From assembly GCF_900104635.1 (NCBI RefSeq), contig NZ_FNWC01000007.1:2145421-2209420 (forward strand): DNA of 64,000 bases, written 5' to 3'. This document shows, piece by piece, positions 24,596 through 34,275 of this stretch. A program made the translations under genes and the position numbers. The notes under the pieces were generated by a model, which saw only the letters and a program-made list of their open reading frames with translations, did no database searches and had not been told where the DNA came from. The stretch comes from Coprococcus phoceensis (GTDB taxonomy: Bacteria; Bacillota; Clostridia; Lachnospirales; Lachnospiraceae). Position 1 is the first letter of the stretch; each line of letters begins with the position of its first letter.

Positions 24596-24775
24596 TTACA
24601 TCTGTTTTCTCACAATCTGATATTCGTCTCCGAACTGATAGTACGGGCAATCCCGAAATTCTCCCCGAACAAACCGATACATCTCATCTTCATCCAGATT
24701 TTTCATACATACATAGTAATCATATTCTTCATCATACTCGTAATTCATACAACTCTCACAGTTCGTCTGAGCCAT
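24596..24775 (-). CDS. Small Cys-rich DUF6472-like protein
   Basis: A 59-aa acidic protein, MAQTNCESCMNYEYDEEY..., with cysteines in CESC, VCMKN and RDCPYYQ that could bind a metal. It matches the small Lachnospiraceae family known as DUF6472; function unknown. The ATG at 24775 follows AAGGAGG and overlaps the end of the PAP2 gene by 20 bp, so it is co-transcribed. Confidence 0.75.
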   Translation of the reverse strand: MAQTNCESCMNYEYDEEYDYYVCMKNLDEDEMYRFVRGEFRDCPYYQFGDEYQIVRKQM

Positions 24776-25310
24776 TTTTCTTCCTCCTTCCAATTCGTTC
24801 TTGCAATGTGATAACAAGATAATAACCCGCCGCTCCGGCTCCAAGCCCGACAAGCACTCCGCCTAAAATATCTGTCGGATAGTGCACATACAGATACATT
24901 CGTGAAAATGCAATCAAAACAGCAAGCACAAGCGAGACCTTCCAAAGCTTTTTCTTCCCCGCAAAATAAAGCGCCGCAACCGCCGCAAAAGATGCAGCCG
25001 TATGTCCTGACGGAAACGAAAAATCTTTTGGCGCTGTAATCAAAAGCTGCACTGCCTCATTGACATCAAACGGTCTCGTTCTGGCAAACAGATTTTTTAA
25101 AATTCCATTGCACACAATGACATCAATGCATAATGCCGCTGCCACGATCAATCCGCTCTTTCTCGTTTTCGGGATCAAAAGCAGAATGACCGCCAACACG
25201 ACCCAAAAAATTCCCGCATCTCCAAGGTGCGTGATCCCAAGCATCATTTTATCAACTATTGGACTATGTAACGTCTGTAGCCAGTCTAAAAATTGTATTT
25301 CTATTCCCAT
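24756..25310 (-). CDS. PAP2-family membrane phosphatase
   Basis: A 184-aa integral membrane phosphatase of the PAP2/undecaprenyl-pyrophosphate phosphatase-like group. The three-part active site is present: KNLFARTRP (residues about 84-92), FPSGHTA (about 115-121) and SRMYLYVHYPTD (about 154-165). Several transmembrane helices surround these. The ATG at 25310 follows AAGGAG; an upstream in-frame ATG at 25337 would overlap the CorA gene. Likely substrates are lipid phosphates such as undecaprenyl diphosphate; not determined by sequence. Confidence 0.9.
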   Translation of the reverse strand: MGIEIQFLDWLQTLHSPIVDKMMLGITHLGDAGIFWVVLAVILLLIPKTRKSGLIVAAALCIDVIVCNGILKNLFARTRPFDVNEAVQLLITAPKDFSFPSGHTAASFAAVAALYFAGKKKLWKVSLVLAVLIAFSRMYLYVHYPTDILGGVLVGLGAGAAGYYLVITLQERIGRRKKNGSDEL

Positions 25311-25327
25311 CTTTTTCTCCTTATTTT

Positions 25328-26191
25328 CTAAAACCATTTTTTCTTTTTAAAGAACCATATCTCAATCAACACAATCAGCAGACAGATGCCGCAAATAACC
25401 ACATATCCATACCGCAATGAAAGCTCCGGCATATGGACAAAATTCATACCATACCATCCTGCAATGAGTGTCAGTGGCATAAATATGGTTGTCACGATCG
25501 TGAGAAATTTCATAATCTCATTCTGTCTGATATCCACCTGTGTCTGATGCATCTCCCGAAGCTGCATGGAGTACTCCTTCAATTCCTGGACAGTCGAATA
25601 AAACCGTCCCGCCCTTTCACATAACAAAGAAAATAATAACTCTTCTTTCTCAGCCCCCTGCTCGGCCGCATTCTGCTTTAGCGTCTCTCCCATATCGGAT
25701 AATTGTTCATAATAGGAACTCAGCACAGAAAGTTCTTTTCTGATAGCCAGAATCGTGCGGTTAAAATCTTCCAGATTGTTATTTAACAGTTCATCCTCGA
25801 GATCCTCCAAATTATCTTCATATCCTTGCAAAAAAATCATATCATCTTCCAGCAGATATTCCATAAATTTGAACAGAAACTGCAACGGAGATGCCGCATC
25901 TATATTCGGATAGTCCTTCATCTCTCTCAGCATCGGTTCTATCTTTGTCTCGTACTCAATAAAAATAAATCGGTTCGGTAATACACAGTATCCAAATGCT
26001 GTTTTTTCTCCTCGTAAATGTTCTTTTTGCGGAATTGCAAACGTCCCCTCCACTGCCTGACTCCAATTTTCCGCCTTGCAGAAACGAATGTAATGCAGTT
26101 TGCTTGACTCAAAACTTCTATGAAATAATTCCTCGTATCTTTCCGCAAACTTTTCAACTGACAAAATCTCCATATCCCACTTTTGGTCCAT
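25328..26191 (-). CDS. corA: CorA-family divalent cation transporter
   Basis: A 287-aa member of the CorA Mg2+/Co2+ channel family. The long cytoplasmic alpha/beta and helical part (about 1-225) ends in two transmembrane helices with the pore signature WYGMNF (about 245-250), the GMN motif, then a second helix and a basic tail FKKKKWF. The ATG at 26191 is preferred since AGGAG lies upstream; an in-frame ATG at 26242 would add 17 residues. Mg2+ is the usual ion, though other divalent ions cannot be excluded. Confidence 0.88.
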   Translation of the reverse strand: MDQKWDMEILSVEKFAERYEELFHRSFESSKLHYIRFCKAENWSQAVEGTFAIPQKEHLRGEKTAFGYCVLPNRFIFIEYETKIEPMLREMKDYPNIDAASPLQFLFKFMEYLLEDDMIFLQGYEDNLEDLEDELLNNNLEDFNRTILAIRKELSVLSSYYEQLSDMGETLKQNAAEQGAEKEELLFSLLCERAGRFYSTVQELKEYSMQLREMHQTQVDIRQNEIMKFLTIVTTIFMPLTLIAGWYGMNFVHMPELSLRYGYVVICGICLLIVLIEIWFFKKKKWF

Positions 26192-26256
26192 ATCTACACA
26201 CTCCTGTCTTCTGTCAATGCTTTGCCCTATTCTAACATACATTTCAGCATCTGAAA

Positions 26257-26279
26257 AGGGAGAGCATACCGCTCTCCCT
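26257..26279 (-). terminator. Terminator after GH84
   Basis: Perfect 9-bp stem AGGGAGAGC/GCTCTCCCT with a 5-base loop, followed on the minus strand by TTTTC. Confidence 0.8.
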
Positions 26280-26291
26280 CGTTAGAATTCA

Positions 26292-29200
26292 CTATTTTAC
26301 TCTTTTCTTTTTGCTGATCAATATTCCGCCCACTGCGACAACACTTGCAAGCAACCATGCCATTGGCAGACTACTTTCTGTTGTGTCACCTGTGTGAACT
26401 TCATGCTTGTCATCCGAATCTGGTTTCTGATCCTGCTGTGGTTTATCTGGTTTTGGTTGTTCTGGCTTAGCAGCATCTTTCTCCACAAGATTTGCTTCCG
26501 CTGTCTCAAATGCATTTCTCAGTTTCAGATATTCTTCCTGTGAAACATTGTCAAGACGATCTAATACTCCACAAAGTTTCTGATATGCATCTTTATATAC
26601 CTTGTAAGATTCCTCTGTGTATTTTGAGGCATCTTTCAACTCAATACCATTGATATAAGCTTTCACTTCCTCACCATTTGCTCTTGTCACAAGCGCTTTG
26701 ATCGCTGCATCTAATTTGTCAACAGCCGCTTTTACAGACTCCTCTGTACTGTCTGTTCTGTCAAATTCTGCTTTTGCAGCGTTAAGTGCTTCTGTCAATG
26801 CCTGATAGCTGTCTTTTGTATAAAGCTGTGCATCTAAACCTTCCGCTGTTTTAATCAATCCAGACAACACTTCTTTTGATACAGGTGCTACCGGTACAAA
26901 AGTCAATCCCTCTTTTGCATCTTTCAACGCTTTCAATGCATCTTTAAATTCTGATGGGTGTACCGGTGTTGTCTTGTTCTTTTCAATCAGCTGTTCCACT
27001 GCTTCTTTTGCCGCAACAAAATTATTCCAAGACTCTTCTGTATAGATAGATTTATCTGTTGCATTGATAAAGTCATTTTCTGCCTGCACTGCGAGCATAC
27101 ATTCTTCCATTGCAGACGGATTGTATACAAGCGCTGATTTTGCCGCCTCTAAATCTGCAAGTAATTTTTCTACATCTGCTACTGATGTATTATCCGCATT
27201 TTCCATTGCTGTTTCAATCGCACTTACTGCGTTGCTGTATACACGCCATGTTCTTGCTGTGTAGTTCTCAGAATCTTTCAGCGCCTTGTCCAATGCTGCC
27301 TGCAATTTTGACATATCGCCTTTCAACTCTTTGTCTGCCACTGCATTTTTAATTGCAAGTACTGCGCTGTCAACGCTTCCTTTGCTTGCATGTTCGCTGT
27401 CATATACTTTCTGACCTGCTGCAATTGCCGCATCATATGCCTGCTTACTGTCTGTTGTCCAAGAAGAAGTATCTTCTTTGTTGTCTAACAGCTTTTTCAG
27501 TTCTGCTTTGTCCACATTCACAGTATCTGTTTTTGCAAATACTAATTCTGTGATAGATGGTGTCACATTTTTCCACTCTAATTTCACATCTAAGAGAACG
27601 GTATCTTTTTCTAATACGAACTCATTTACTGTCTGTGCAAGCGTTCCAAGTGTAATCCATTTATCCGGATTTTTCAATGTACGGGCTTTTACAGTCGCAT
27701 TGGAAATTGCGTCTGCTCCCTGAATGATCTTAATCACATTGACATTGTTATTGTCAGAAACTGTATAGTTCAATGTTCCTGTTTCTTTTGCCGGAACAAA
27801 TGCTGTAGACAGATCAGCATCTACCATGTATGCATATTTTCCGTTTCTTGTATCCAGACAGTCACTTTCAAATGTCGGGTCGTTCACTGTCGGCATATAC
27901 TCACCGCCATTGATCTCAAATTCCTGGAATCTCACCCATTTATCTGAACCTACTTTTGTTCTTGTAATCTCAAACTTGATAAAACGAGCTTTCTGGTTGA
28001 TATTTTCTTCCAATTTTGCATTGTAGGAAGTCTCATGTAACGGAAGTACATCATTGATATTATCTTCGTTTGAAGCTTCGCCTTCATTTTCTTTATCCTG
28101 ATTACCGATTGTCATCACATCTGTCCACTTTTGACCATCTGTTGATACTGAAATCTTTGCGTGACGTGGGAAATCAATCTCACTGTCTCTACATACTACT
28201 TTCAATGTCTTCAGGTCAATTGTCTGTCCCAGATCATAGACAAATTTTGCGCCCTGATTCTGGCTTCCCTGATAGATAACCTGTGTCGTGCGGTCTCCGT
28301 CAAACAGGTTTGTCGCCGGATTGCTTGCCGCCTCACCGATTGCAAACGTTGTCTGATCAGCTACAAGTGATTTTTCATAAATCTCAAATGTCTTCAATGA
28401 CAGCTTCTGAATATCGAATGTTTTCTTCGCATCTGTCTTGTTGATGAGACGTACATAACGTGCATCTACATTCTTTCCAGCTGCATACTCAGTCCATTCG
28501 TATCCGTTTTTCGATACTTCTAATGTAATACCGTCTGCATCTTTTAACTGCTTCTCAATCGTTGTAATCTCATGTACACGATCTAATTTCAGACCAATAT
28601 ATTGATCTTTCTCCAACGCAATGTCATTTTGTGGAGCCAGCTCTGCTGAATCTGCAAATACGTTTGCCCCAAAATCTTTATATGCATCTACGTTTGTATA
28701 TGCTTTCGCATTGTAAAATACTTTTGCATCTACATCAAATTCTCTGAAAGCAATCCAGCTCTCCTGATTTTCCTGATTTTCCAGACGAACATACTGTGCC
28801 TCGATGTTTTTGTCCGAAAGATCTACCTGAATATGTCTTGTATTTTTAAACGGCTCTACACCCGGAATATCCTTCCAGTCTGTTCCATTTACTGAATACT
28901 GCAATTTTACATTCTTGAAGTAATCACCATCATTGTCATTCTTACCCTGTAAAATATCAATTTTACCTAACGTGATTGGCTGTGATAATTTCACTCCGAC
29001 ATAGTCACCTTTGATTGTAGTATTTGCCGGATTTCCATTCTGTCTTACATTATACCAGATTGATGTCTGTGTATTTTCGTCAATCAAGTTACTTTCTTCT
29101 CCTTGATATGGAGCCCATCCGTCCTGTGTACGGATGACTTCTTTCGTAAACTCAACTCCTGTCTCCGGTGTTGTGGATACTTTGAATTCTCTCATAGATG

Positions 29201-31529
29201 GCCATTTATTGCCTGAGCCTTTTTGTGTACATTCATAACGTACTGCCACAACATTCTCAATCTCGATACCGGATACATCTACACGCTCTGCATATGGACC
29301 GTATTCTTTATCTGTTAAGTCTTTCCATGTGTCTTCTCCGGATACTTTGTATTTTACTTTTGCCTTTCCAAATGTATCCTGAGCTTTTCCGCTTTGATTT
29401 GCACCATTTAAAATATGGACACCGTAAACTGTACTTGGTTTACTGAAATTTACCTGGTAGTACTGTCCTGCCGCTTCTTCGCCATTGTGCCATGCATGTG
29501 TATTTTCATCGCCATCGATAATATTGTTAATATTTCCGGAATACCATGTATCAAAGCTTGACTCTGCTGTGATCACCAGCGGATTTTCTCCCTCACCGGA
29601 TACATAATCATTGATTGGGCCGGATAGTTTCTTTTCTAATTTTTCTGCTAATGGAATCAAGTGTGTAGAACCTGGTGATACTACCTGTGGGTTTCCATTG
29701 ATCATTGGCTTTGTAAATGTCTTTGATGTCTTAAAGCTTGAGCTTCCTGCTGTGTAGCTGTTAAACGCTGCATACATATCATCATTTTCAATTGCAATCT
29801 GCGCTTCTACAAATGAGCGGATTGATTTACATAATTCTTTCAGTGAATTTGTAAATGGCAGTAACTCCGCTTTGAGCGCTTCATTTTTGCTTTTTGCATG
29901 AAAACCATCACAAGCGTCGATGATGACATCCATTTCCTGCATCAATCTTGCTCCAACTTCTTTTACAGATTCATTGTTGTCCAGTTTTGTCTTAAATTCG
30001 TTCAACAACGGCTGTAATTCTTCTGATTCCGGCAACACCAAACCGTGTCCGTTTGGCTGTGGATTCGACATATGTTTTGCCAGTGTGTGTAATTCTTCTG
30101 TCGCATCTGCTTCAATGTATTTGAAAGAATCCTCCCAGCTCTTATCTACCTCGAATCCTTTTACATTCCATGCATAATCTGCAACTGCAAAAATCGCAAC
30201 CTTAGAAGCCTCTGACTCCTGCATTGGGTTTGTCACTGCTCCGTAAATATCATTTACATTGATATCTGTGTGAAGCTGCACACCTTTTCCCATCAGCATA
30301 CGTCCATGATTGATATCATTTACAGGCCAGTTTAACCAGAATAACGGTGCACGACGTTCTGTCTTGCCCTCCGGTAAATTATGCCTTCTAAAGTGATCCA
30401 GTGTCTTCTGCTCGATTGGCTGACACACTGCTTCACCTGTCCAAAAAATACGAACATCTTCCGGGAAACCTTCATCTAATTCATTTAATTCAGAATAATT
30501 TCCCTGCCATGAATGGTTGTAGCCTTGCGGACAAAATACGAGATCATATACATCGCCTTTTTCATCTGCCCATTTCTGCAAGTCATTCATAACTCTAATT
30601 ACAACTTTTCTAGGAAGATTTCCTGCATCATCTCCCAGTACACCAAATTGACGCACTCCGACATTGTACAACTGATTAAATTTATCTTTAATCTTTTGGA
30701 TATCTGCGTCATATGTTGCCTCTGTGATACCACCGTTCATAAATGGATGGATTGTCCATACAAAACGACATTTTGATGCATTTCCGACTTCTGTCATCTC
30801 TTTGATTTCTTCCAATTTATCTGCCGGGTATGGCTCACGCCATTTTGCAGAATGATATGGGTCATCCTTCGGCGCAAAGATATAAGAAGTCATCTTGAAG
30901 TCTCCACCAAATCTCATCAAAGACATGCGGTCTTCATTAGACCATGGAATTCCATAATAGCCTTCGATAAATCCACGAATATTTACATCTGCATAATCTC
31001 TCATCTCGAAATTGCGGATTGTAGACCCGTCCATCTGATTAAAGATATGTTTTAATGATGTAATTCCGTAGAATGCTGCATCTGTATCCACACCTAAAAT
31101 GACGATCTCATCATTGTTGGATGCCAGAAAATAAGAACCATAATGCTCAAACAAGCTTGCATCTACGTTGTAGTTCTCCTTCACATAGTTGTCTACATAA
31201 CCTTTTGAATTGTAGGTACCAACTAAAATGTTTGTCTTACCTTCTGCTTTTTCTGCTGTCACAGTGATATTCTTGTCTTTCGCTTCCAGAACTTCATTCA
31301 TTCTGTTCTGTGTAGCTTCATCAATTTTCTCTTCAAAAACTACATTCACTTCCGGGCGAATAACATATTCTCCCTCTTGGTAGGACATGTCATGTGGATT
31401 CGGATAAATCTCGTATTCCACCTGAGTGTTGTCCTGTGCATAAACCTTTGGAATTGCCGGCGTTCCCATTGTTAAAACCATTGCAATCGCCAGTAATCCT
31501 GTCAACATTTGTTTTGCAATCTTTTTCAT
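26292..31529 (-). CDS. Cell-surface GH84 beta-N-acetylglucosaminidase with F5/8C and FIVAR modules
   Basis: A 1745-aa exported enzyme of the NagJ/NagH (hyaluronidase mu-toxin-like) type that removes beta-linked GlcNAc from mucin or other host glycans. Signal peptide ends VYA (residue 31). A GH20b-like N-terminal domain spans about 35-180. The GH84 barrel (about 183-480) starts RGFIEGYYGIPWS and has the catalytic Asp pair 300-301 in VLGDDAGN. A helical domain and several F5/8 type C (CBM32-like) modules follow (about 660-1240). Five FIVAR repeats span about 1365-1700, then VHTGDTTESS, a helix and SKKKRVK, a sorting-like signal. A structured leader precedes it. Confidence 0.93.
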   Translation of the reverse strand: MKKIAKQMLTGLLAIAMVLTMGTPAIPKVYAQDNTQVEYEIYPNPHDMSYQEGEYVIRPEVNVVFEEKIDEATQNRMNEVLEAKDKNITVTAEKAEGKTNILVGTYNSKGYVDNYVKENYNVDASLFEHYGSYFLASNNDEIVILGVDTDAAFYGITSLKHIFNQMDGSTIRNFEMRDYADVNIRGFIEGYYGIPWSNEDRMSLMRFGGDFKMTSYIFAPKDDPYHSAKWREPYPADKLEEIKEMTEVGNASKCRFVWTIHPFMNGGITEATYDADIQKIKDKFNQLYNVGVRQFGVLGDDAGNLPRKVVIRVMNDLQKWADEKGDVYDLVFCPQGYNHSWQGNYSELNELDEGFPEDVRIFWTGEAVCQPIEQKTLDHFRRHNLPEGKTERRAPLFWLNWPVNDINHGRMLMGKGVQLHTDINVNDIYGAVTNPMQESEASKVAIFAVADYAWNVKGFEVDKSWEDSFKYIEADATEELHTLAKHMSNPQPNGHGLVLPESEELQPLLNEFKTKLDNNESVKEVGARLMQEMDVIIDACDGFHAKSKNEALKAELLPFTNSLKELCKSIRSFVEAQIAIENDDMYAAFNSYTAGSSSFKTSKTFTKPMINGNPQVVSPGSTHLIPLAEKLEKKLSGPINDYVSGEGENPLVITAESSFDTWYSGNINNIIDGDENTHAWHNGEEAAGQYYQVNFSKPSTVYGVHILNGANQSGKAQDTFGKAKVKYKVSGEDTWKDLTDKEYGPYAERVDVSGIEIENVVAVRYECTQKGSGNKWPSMREFKVSTTPETGVEFTKEVIRTQDGWAPYQGEESNLIDENTQTSIWYNVRQNGNPANTTIKGDYVGVKLSQPITLGKIDILQGKNDNDGDYFKNVKLQYSVNGTDWKDIPGVEPFKNTRHIQVDLSDKNIEAQYVRLENQENQESWIAFREFDVDAKVFYNAKAYTNVDAYKDFGANVFADSAELAPQNDIALEKDQYIGLKLDRVHEITTIEKQLKDADGITLEVSKNGYEWTEYAAGKNVDARYVRLINKTDAKKTFDIQKLSLKTFEIYEKSLVADQTTFAIGEAASNPATNLFDGDRTTQVIYQGSQNQGAKFVYDLGQTIDLKTLKVVCRDSEIDFPRHAKISVSTDGQKWTDVMTIGNQDKENEGEASNEDNINDVLPLHETSYNAKLEENINQKARFIKFEITRTKVGSDKWVRFQEFEINGGEYMPTVNDPTFESDCLDTRNGKYAYMVDADLSTAFVPAKETGTLNYTVSDNNNVNVIKIIQGADAISNATVKARTLKNPDKWITLGTLAQTVNEFVLEKDTVLLDVKLEWKNVTPSITELVFAKTDTVNVDKAELKKLLDNKEDTSSWTTDSKQAYDAAIAAGQKVYDSEHASKGSVDSAVLAIKNAVADKELKGDMSKLQAALDKALKDSENYTARTWRVYSNAVSAIETAMENADNTSVADVEKLLADLEAAKSALVYNPSAMEECMLAVQAENDFINATDKSIYTEESWNNFVAAKEAVEQLIEKNKTTPVHPSEFKDALKALKDAKEGLTFVPVAPVSKEVLSGLIKTAEGLDAQLYTKDSYQALTEALNAAKAEFDRTDSTEESVKAAVDKLDAAIKALVTRANGEEVKAYINGIELKDASKYTEESYKVYKDAYQKLCGVLDRLDNVSQEEYLKLRNAFETAEANLVEKDAAKPEQPKPDKPQQDQKPDSDDKHEVHTGDTTESSLPMAWLLASVVAVGGILISKKKRVK

Positions 31530-31560
31530 TCCTCTTTCATCCTTTCCTGAATCTGTCCTG

Positions 31561-31637
31561 TTAAAAAAGAAAAGACCAAGGACATTCTAAATAGTCCCCC
31601 ACTTTACAGGAGCTATCTAAAACTCTTTCCCTGGTCT
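31561..31637 (-). promoter_or_regulatory. Long terminator-like hairpin in the GH84 5' leader
   Basis: On the minus strand the arms AGACCAGGGA (31628-31637) and TCCTTGGTCT (31573-31582) pair over 10 bp with one G-U. Inside them TAGATAG-CTCC can pair with GGGG-A-CTATTTA with wobbles and a bulged A. A T-rich run (31561-31572) follows, then about 30 bases to the start codon. It looks like an attenuator; no known riboswitch was recognised. Confidence 0.6.
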
Positions 31638-31675
31638 CGCCTAATCTAATAGTAACAATCCATATAATCGTTATT

Positions 31676-31704
31676 ATCATATGATATTCTCTACAAGATT
31701 GCAA
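31676..31704 (-). promoter_or_regulatory. Promoter of the GH84 gene
   Basis: On the minus strand TTGCAA (31699-31704), a 17-bp spacer and TATGAT (31676-31681). This places the start near 31669, upstream of the leader hairpin and about 140 bases before the gene. Confidence 0.55.
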
Positions 31705-31752
31705 GTTTTTTTGTCAATATTTTCCAAAAGTAAATTTTTACATAGTCACAGT

Positions 31753-32418
31753 TCACACATTTGGATTCTTTGCACAATACAAGCTATATGCCGACAGTGT
31801 AAAACCATCCGTAATCTTTCCCTCCGCAATCCATTTCCGTAATTCTTCTGCTGAAAGAAACACCACATCCTCAATTCCTTCGTAGGCATACCGCCTCTGA
31901 ACACCTTCCACCTGACACGCAAATACCGCCACTTTATTCGCTAAAAGTCCACTGTCTGCGACAACCTCTCCCAAATATTCACATTTGATAACCGTCGCAC
32001 CGATTTCTTCGTGCACTTCCTTTTTGACATTTTCGTACGGTGAGAGTTCCTTTTCTCCAAATCCACGTGGAAAACTATACTGACTCGTTCGAATCGCGTG
32101 CCGATATTGCCGCAGGAGCACAAACAATCCGTTTTGAATCGTCACCGCCACTGCTGCTCCACTTGGCACAACCGGCAGTATTCTTTCATATGTATATAAC
32201 TTTCCATCTGGATTCCGAATCAGATCCACAAGCAGATAATGGTATTCACTGCTATACATCACACCTACTTTTTGCCCGGTCTCTCTCACAAATGTATCTA
32301 CCGTCTCTTTATCCGTCACAATCGGAATCTGCGTTGACTCTGCAAACAACTCCGGACGTTCCTTCCGCAATTTTTCATATGTGTTCCATTCTATTCCATC
32401 ACTATATTTTTCTTTCAT
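31753..32418 (-). CDS. NUDIX hydrolase
   Basis: A 221-aa NUDIX-fold protein, probably hydrolysing a nucleoside diphosphate derivative such as ADP-ribose. The Nudix helix reads GFGEKELSPYENVKKEVHEEIGA (residues about 119-141) with the metal-binding EVHEEIG core; the first Glu is one place off the strict consensus. Upstream FVLLRQYRHAIR and the following EYLGEVVADSGLLANKVAVF resemble ADP-ribose pyrophosphatases. Its start overlaps the end of the unknown gene by 17 bp, with AAGGAG as RBS, so the two form an operon. Confidence 0.85.
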   Translation of the reverse strand: MKEKYSDGIEWNTYEKLRKERPELFAESTQIPIVTDKETVDTFVRETGQKVGVMYSSEYHYLLVDLIRNPDGKLYTYERILPVVPSGAAVAVTIQNGLFVLLRQYRHAIRTSQYSFPRGFGEKELSPYENVKKEVHEEIGATVIKCEYLGEVVADSGLLANKVAVFACQVEGVQRRYAYEGIEDVVFLSAEELRKWIAEGKITDGFTLSAYSLYCAKNPNV

Positions 32419-33826
32419 TGTTTCTCTCCTTATCTGGATTCTGATAGGAAATGCCGCTCTTTGCCATTCCGATTCGATACAAATCTTTCATCCCCACACC
32501 AATACTTCGTACACTTTCTAAAATATCCGGCAGTTGAAACACATTTGCAACAACAGAGCCTACTATTCCGAACATAATGGTAGAGCAAACCATCGACCAC
32601 AGCATACGCATCCACTCATTTCCTGTCACATCAAAAAACAATCCCATCACCTGGTCTTCCACAAATCCCATAAAGTAATCTACTCCACAGAAAATCACAA
32701 TGTACAAAAGCGCTGTACGCAGTCTTGCAAACATTTGATATGCAATCCGCAGGTTCCATCTCCTCTTCTCCTTCTCGCAATCTTCTTCATAGCGTTTTCC
32801 TATGCACTCTTTGGTCTGTAAACCCCTGTCACGCTTTCGCTCCTCCTCTACTACACGAACGGCTGTGTCCCATGGAGGAAGCTCTATCTCCTCAGACTGT
32901 TGTCCTCTCTCTTTACATTCCTTCCAATATAACATGAGTCTTTGGGTCAAATCCCTCTCAAAGGTGTCTCCTTCCTTCTCGTAATGCTTCGACACCTGAT
33001 AAATACTTTCTTCTACTGTATAGTTATAGCAAAGATCGACCACTGCCTTTGCAAGCAGCTGCTGTGACTCAAGTGCTGTTTTTTCCTCTGATACAAGTTT
33101 TTTTATCCAATTCGTCCTATTGTTCATCAATTTTTTTGTTCTATCTTCACGGTACAATTCTTTTTTTGTTCGCTCCAGAATCTCTATCGCTTTCGGCAAT
33201 CCTTCTTCCAATTCCCTGCCAGACTCCCCTGAAAACAAAGACTTAGGCTTTCGAAGTATCTCCACAATTTCTTCATAAAACTGCATAAAATTTCTCTTTT
33301 CTCCGGTATTTGCCGGCTGCCCTGAAATTTTCTCCAGACTCATCATCAGAATCATTCGCACAAATCGAATTACATACTCAAGATCTTTCTTCTTCTCTTC
33401 CTCTTTTTCATTCTCCATTAACTCTTCCAAAACAGTTGTATCACTATACTGAAGCGCATGCTTCATCTTCTCAAGTAAATCTTTCTCTGCACAGCGCACA
33501 GGCAGACCCGAAAACAAAAACTCTTCCTTGCTCGAATCGTTGCATTTGTCAATTGCGTTCTGTATATATTGCGACGGAGTTCTGACATCTCCATATCTTG
33601 AAATTTTAATTGCCCCAAGCGCAAACAACTGCACCATCTGTTCGTATGCTTTTTCATCTCTAATCGCACACAAAAAAGCTTCTGAGTCCGTCAATTGGTT
33701 AAACGAAAGCACAACCGTATTCCCCTTTTTGACAATCTCCTCAAAAAGTGCCTGCTGACCTCTTTGGATCTCTTTCTTCGAATTTCGCACTGAATCCAAT
33801 TCAAATAAATATACAAAACGCCTCAT
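32402..33826 (-). CDS. Unrecognised 474-aa protein with C-terminal membrane segments
   Basis: I do not recognise this family. It starts MRRFVYLFELDSVRNS at the ATG 33826 (AGGGGGA upstream). Residues 1-100 look alpha/beta and soluble (VVLSFNQLTDSEAFLC, KISRYGDVRTPSQYIQNAIDKC). The middle is a charged helical stretch rich in Lys/Glu. Near residues 380-440 there are two hydrophobic segments (LLYIVIFCGVDYFMGF and MVCSTIMFGIVGSVVANVF), so it is membrane-attached. It overlaps the NUDIX gene and follows spoIIID in the same direction. No function is proposed. Confidence 0.75.
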   Translation of the reverse strand: MRRFVYLFELDSVRNSKKEIQRGQQALFEEIVKKGNTVVLSFNQLTDSEAFLCAIRDEKAYEQMVQLFALGAIKISRYGDVRTPSQYIQNAIDKCNDSSKEEFLFSGLPVRCAEKDLLEKMKHALQYSDTTVLEELMENEKEEEKKKDLEYVIRFVRMILMMSLEKISGQPANTGEKRNFMQFYEEIVEILRKPKSLFSGESGRELEEGLPKAIEILERTKKELYREDRTKKLMNNRTNWIKKLVSEEKTALESQQLLAKAVVDLCYNYTVEESIYQVSKHYEKEGDTFERDLTQRLMLYWKECKERGQQSEEIELPPWDTAVRVVEEERKRDRGLQTKECIGKRYEEDCEKEKRRWNLRIAYQMFARLRTALLYIVIFCGVDYFMGFVEDQVMGLFFDVTGNEWMRMLWSMVCSTIMFGIVGSVVANVFQLPDILESVRSIGVGMKDLYRIGMAKSGISYQNPDKERNNERKI

Positions 33827-33879
33827 CTTTTGTTCCCCCTGTGTTCTAAACCGCATTTTCTCTTACTATTCGTATTCTT

Positions 33880-34131
33880 CTAATGCTGATGCAAATACTT
33901 TTCTCTTGTTGCCATACCTCCCCTGATATGTCTTTCTGACTTATTTTGATCTAAGATCTTTCGTGCCTGATTGGCAAGCCCTGGATTAATCTGCAAAAGC
34001 CGTTCCGTTACATCTTTATGTATGGTACTCTTACTTACTCCAAATTTTTTTGCGGTCTGCCGCACTGTCGCCTGGTTCTCAATAATATAATATGCGATTT
34101 CTACTGCTCGCTCCTCGATATAATCTTTCAT
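33880..34131 (-). CDS. spoIIID: Stage III sporulation protein D (intact copy)
   Basis: An 83-aa DNA-binding regulator of the mother-cell sporulation programme, acting with sigma E on late genes. The sequence MKDYIEERAVEIAYYIIENQ, then TVRQTAKKFGVSKSTIHKDVTERL (helix-turn-helix) and the basic C-terminal tail match SpoIIID over its usual length. Start 34131 follows AGGGGAAG. The first 41 codons and 80 bases upstream are duplicated at 43162-43366, at the other end of the accessory island. Confidence 0.95.
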   Translation of the reverse strand: MKDYIEERAVEIAYYIIENQATVRQTAKKFGVSKSTIHKDVTERLLQINPGLANQARKILDQNKSERHIRGGMATREKYLHQH

Positions 34132-34211
34132 ATACTTCCCCTGCAATTACTGTTGTTACAGTGTATGCAAAGGATTCTTTTGGTATGTCTTGATATTTCA
34201 GCCTTCCGGCT
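34007..34211. repeat. 205-bp direct repeat, left copy (spoIIID 5' part and upstream DNA)
   Basis: Identical to 43162-43366 except for two bases (34016 and 34027). It covers the first 41 codons of spoIIID and 80 bases before it. The pair brackets the accessory island at 34212-43161. Confidence 0.95.
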
Positions 34212-34275
34212 CCGATTGATAATTTTCCCTTATGCCTCTATATTCAAAACTTTCACCCACTTTGTATCTTTCCGA

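Noticed and set aside
27064..31055. Many open frames of 60-90 codons on the plus strand opposite GH84
   Set aside because: They are antisense to a long intact coding frame, have no ribosome binding sites and no recognisable domains.
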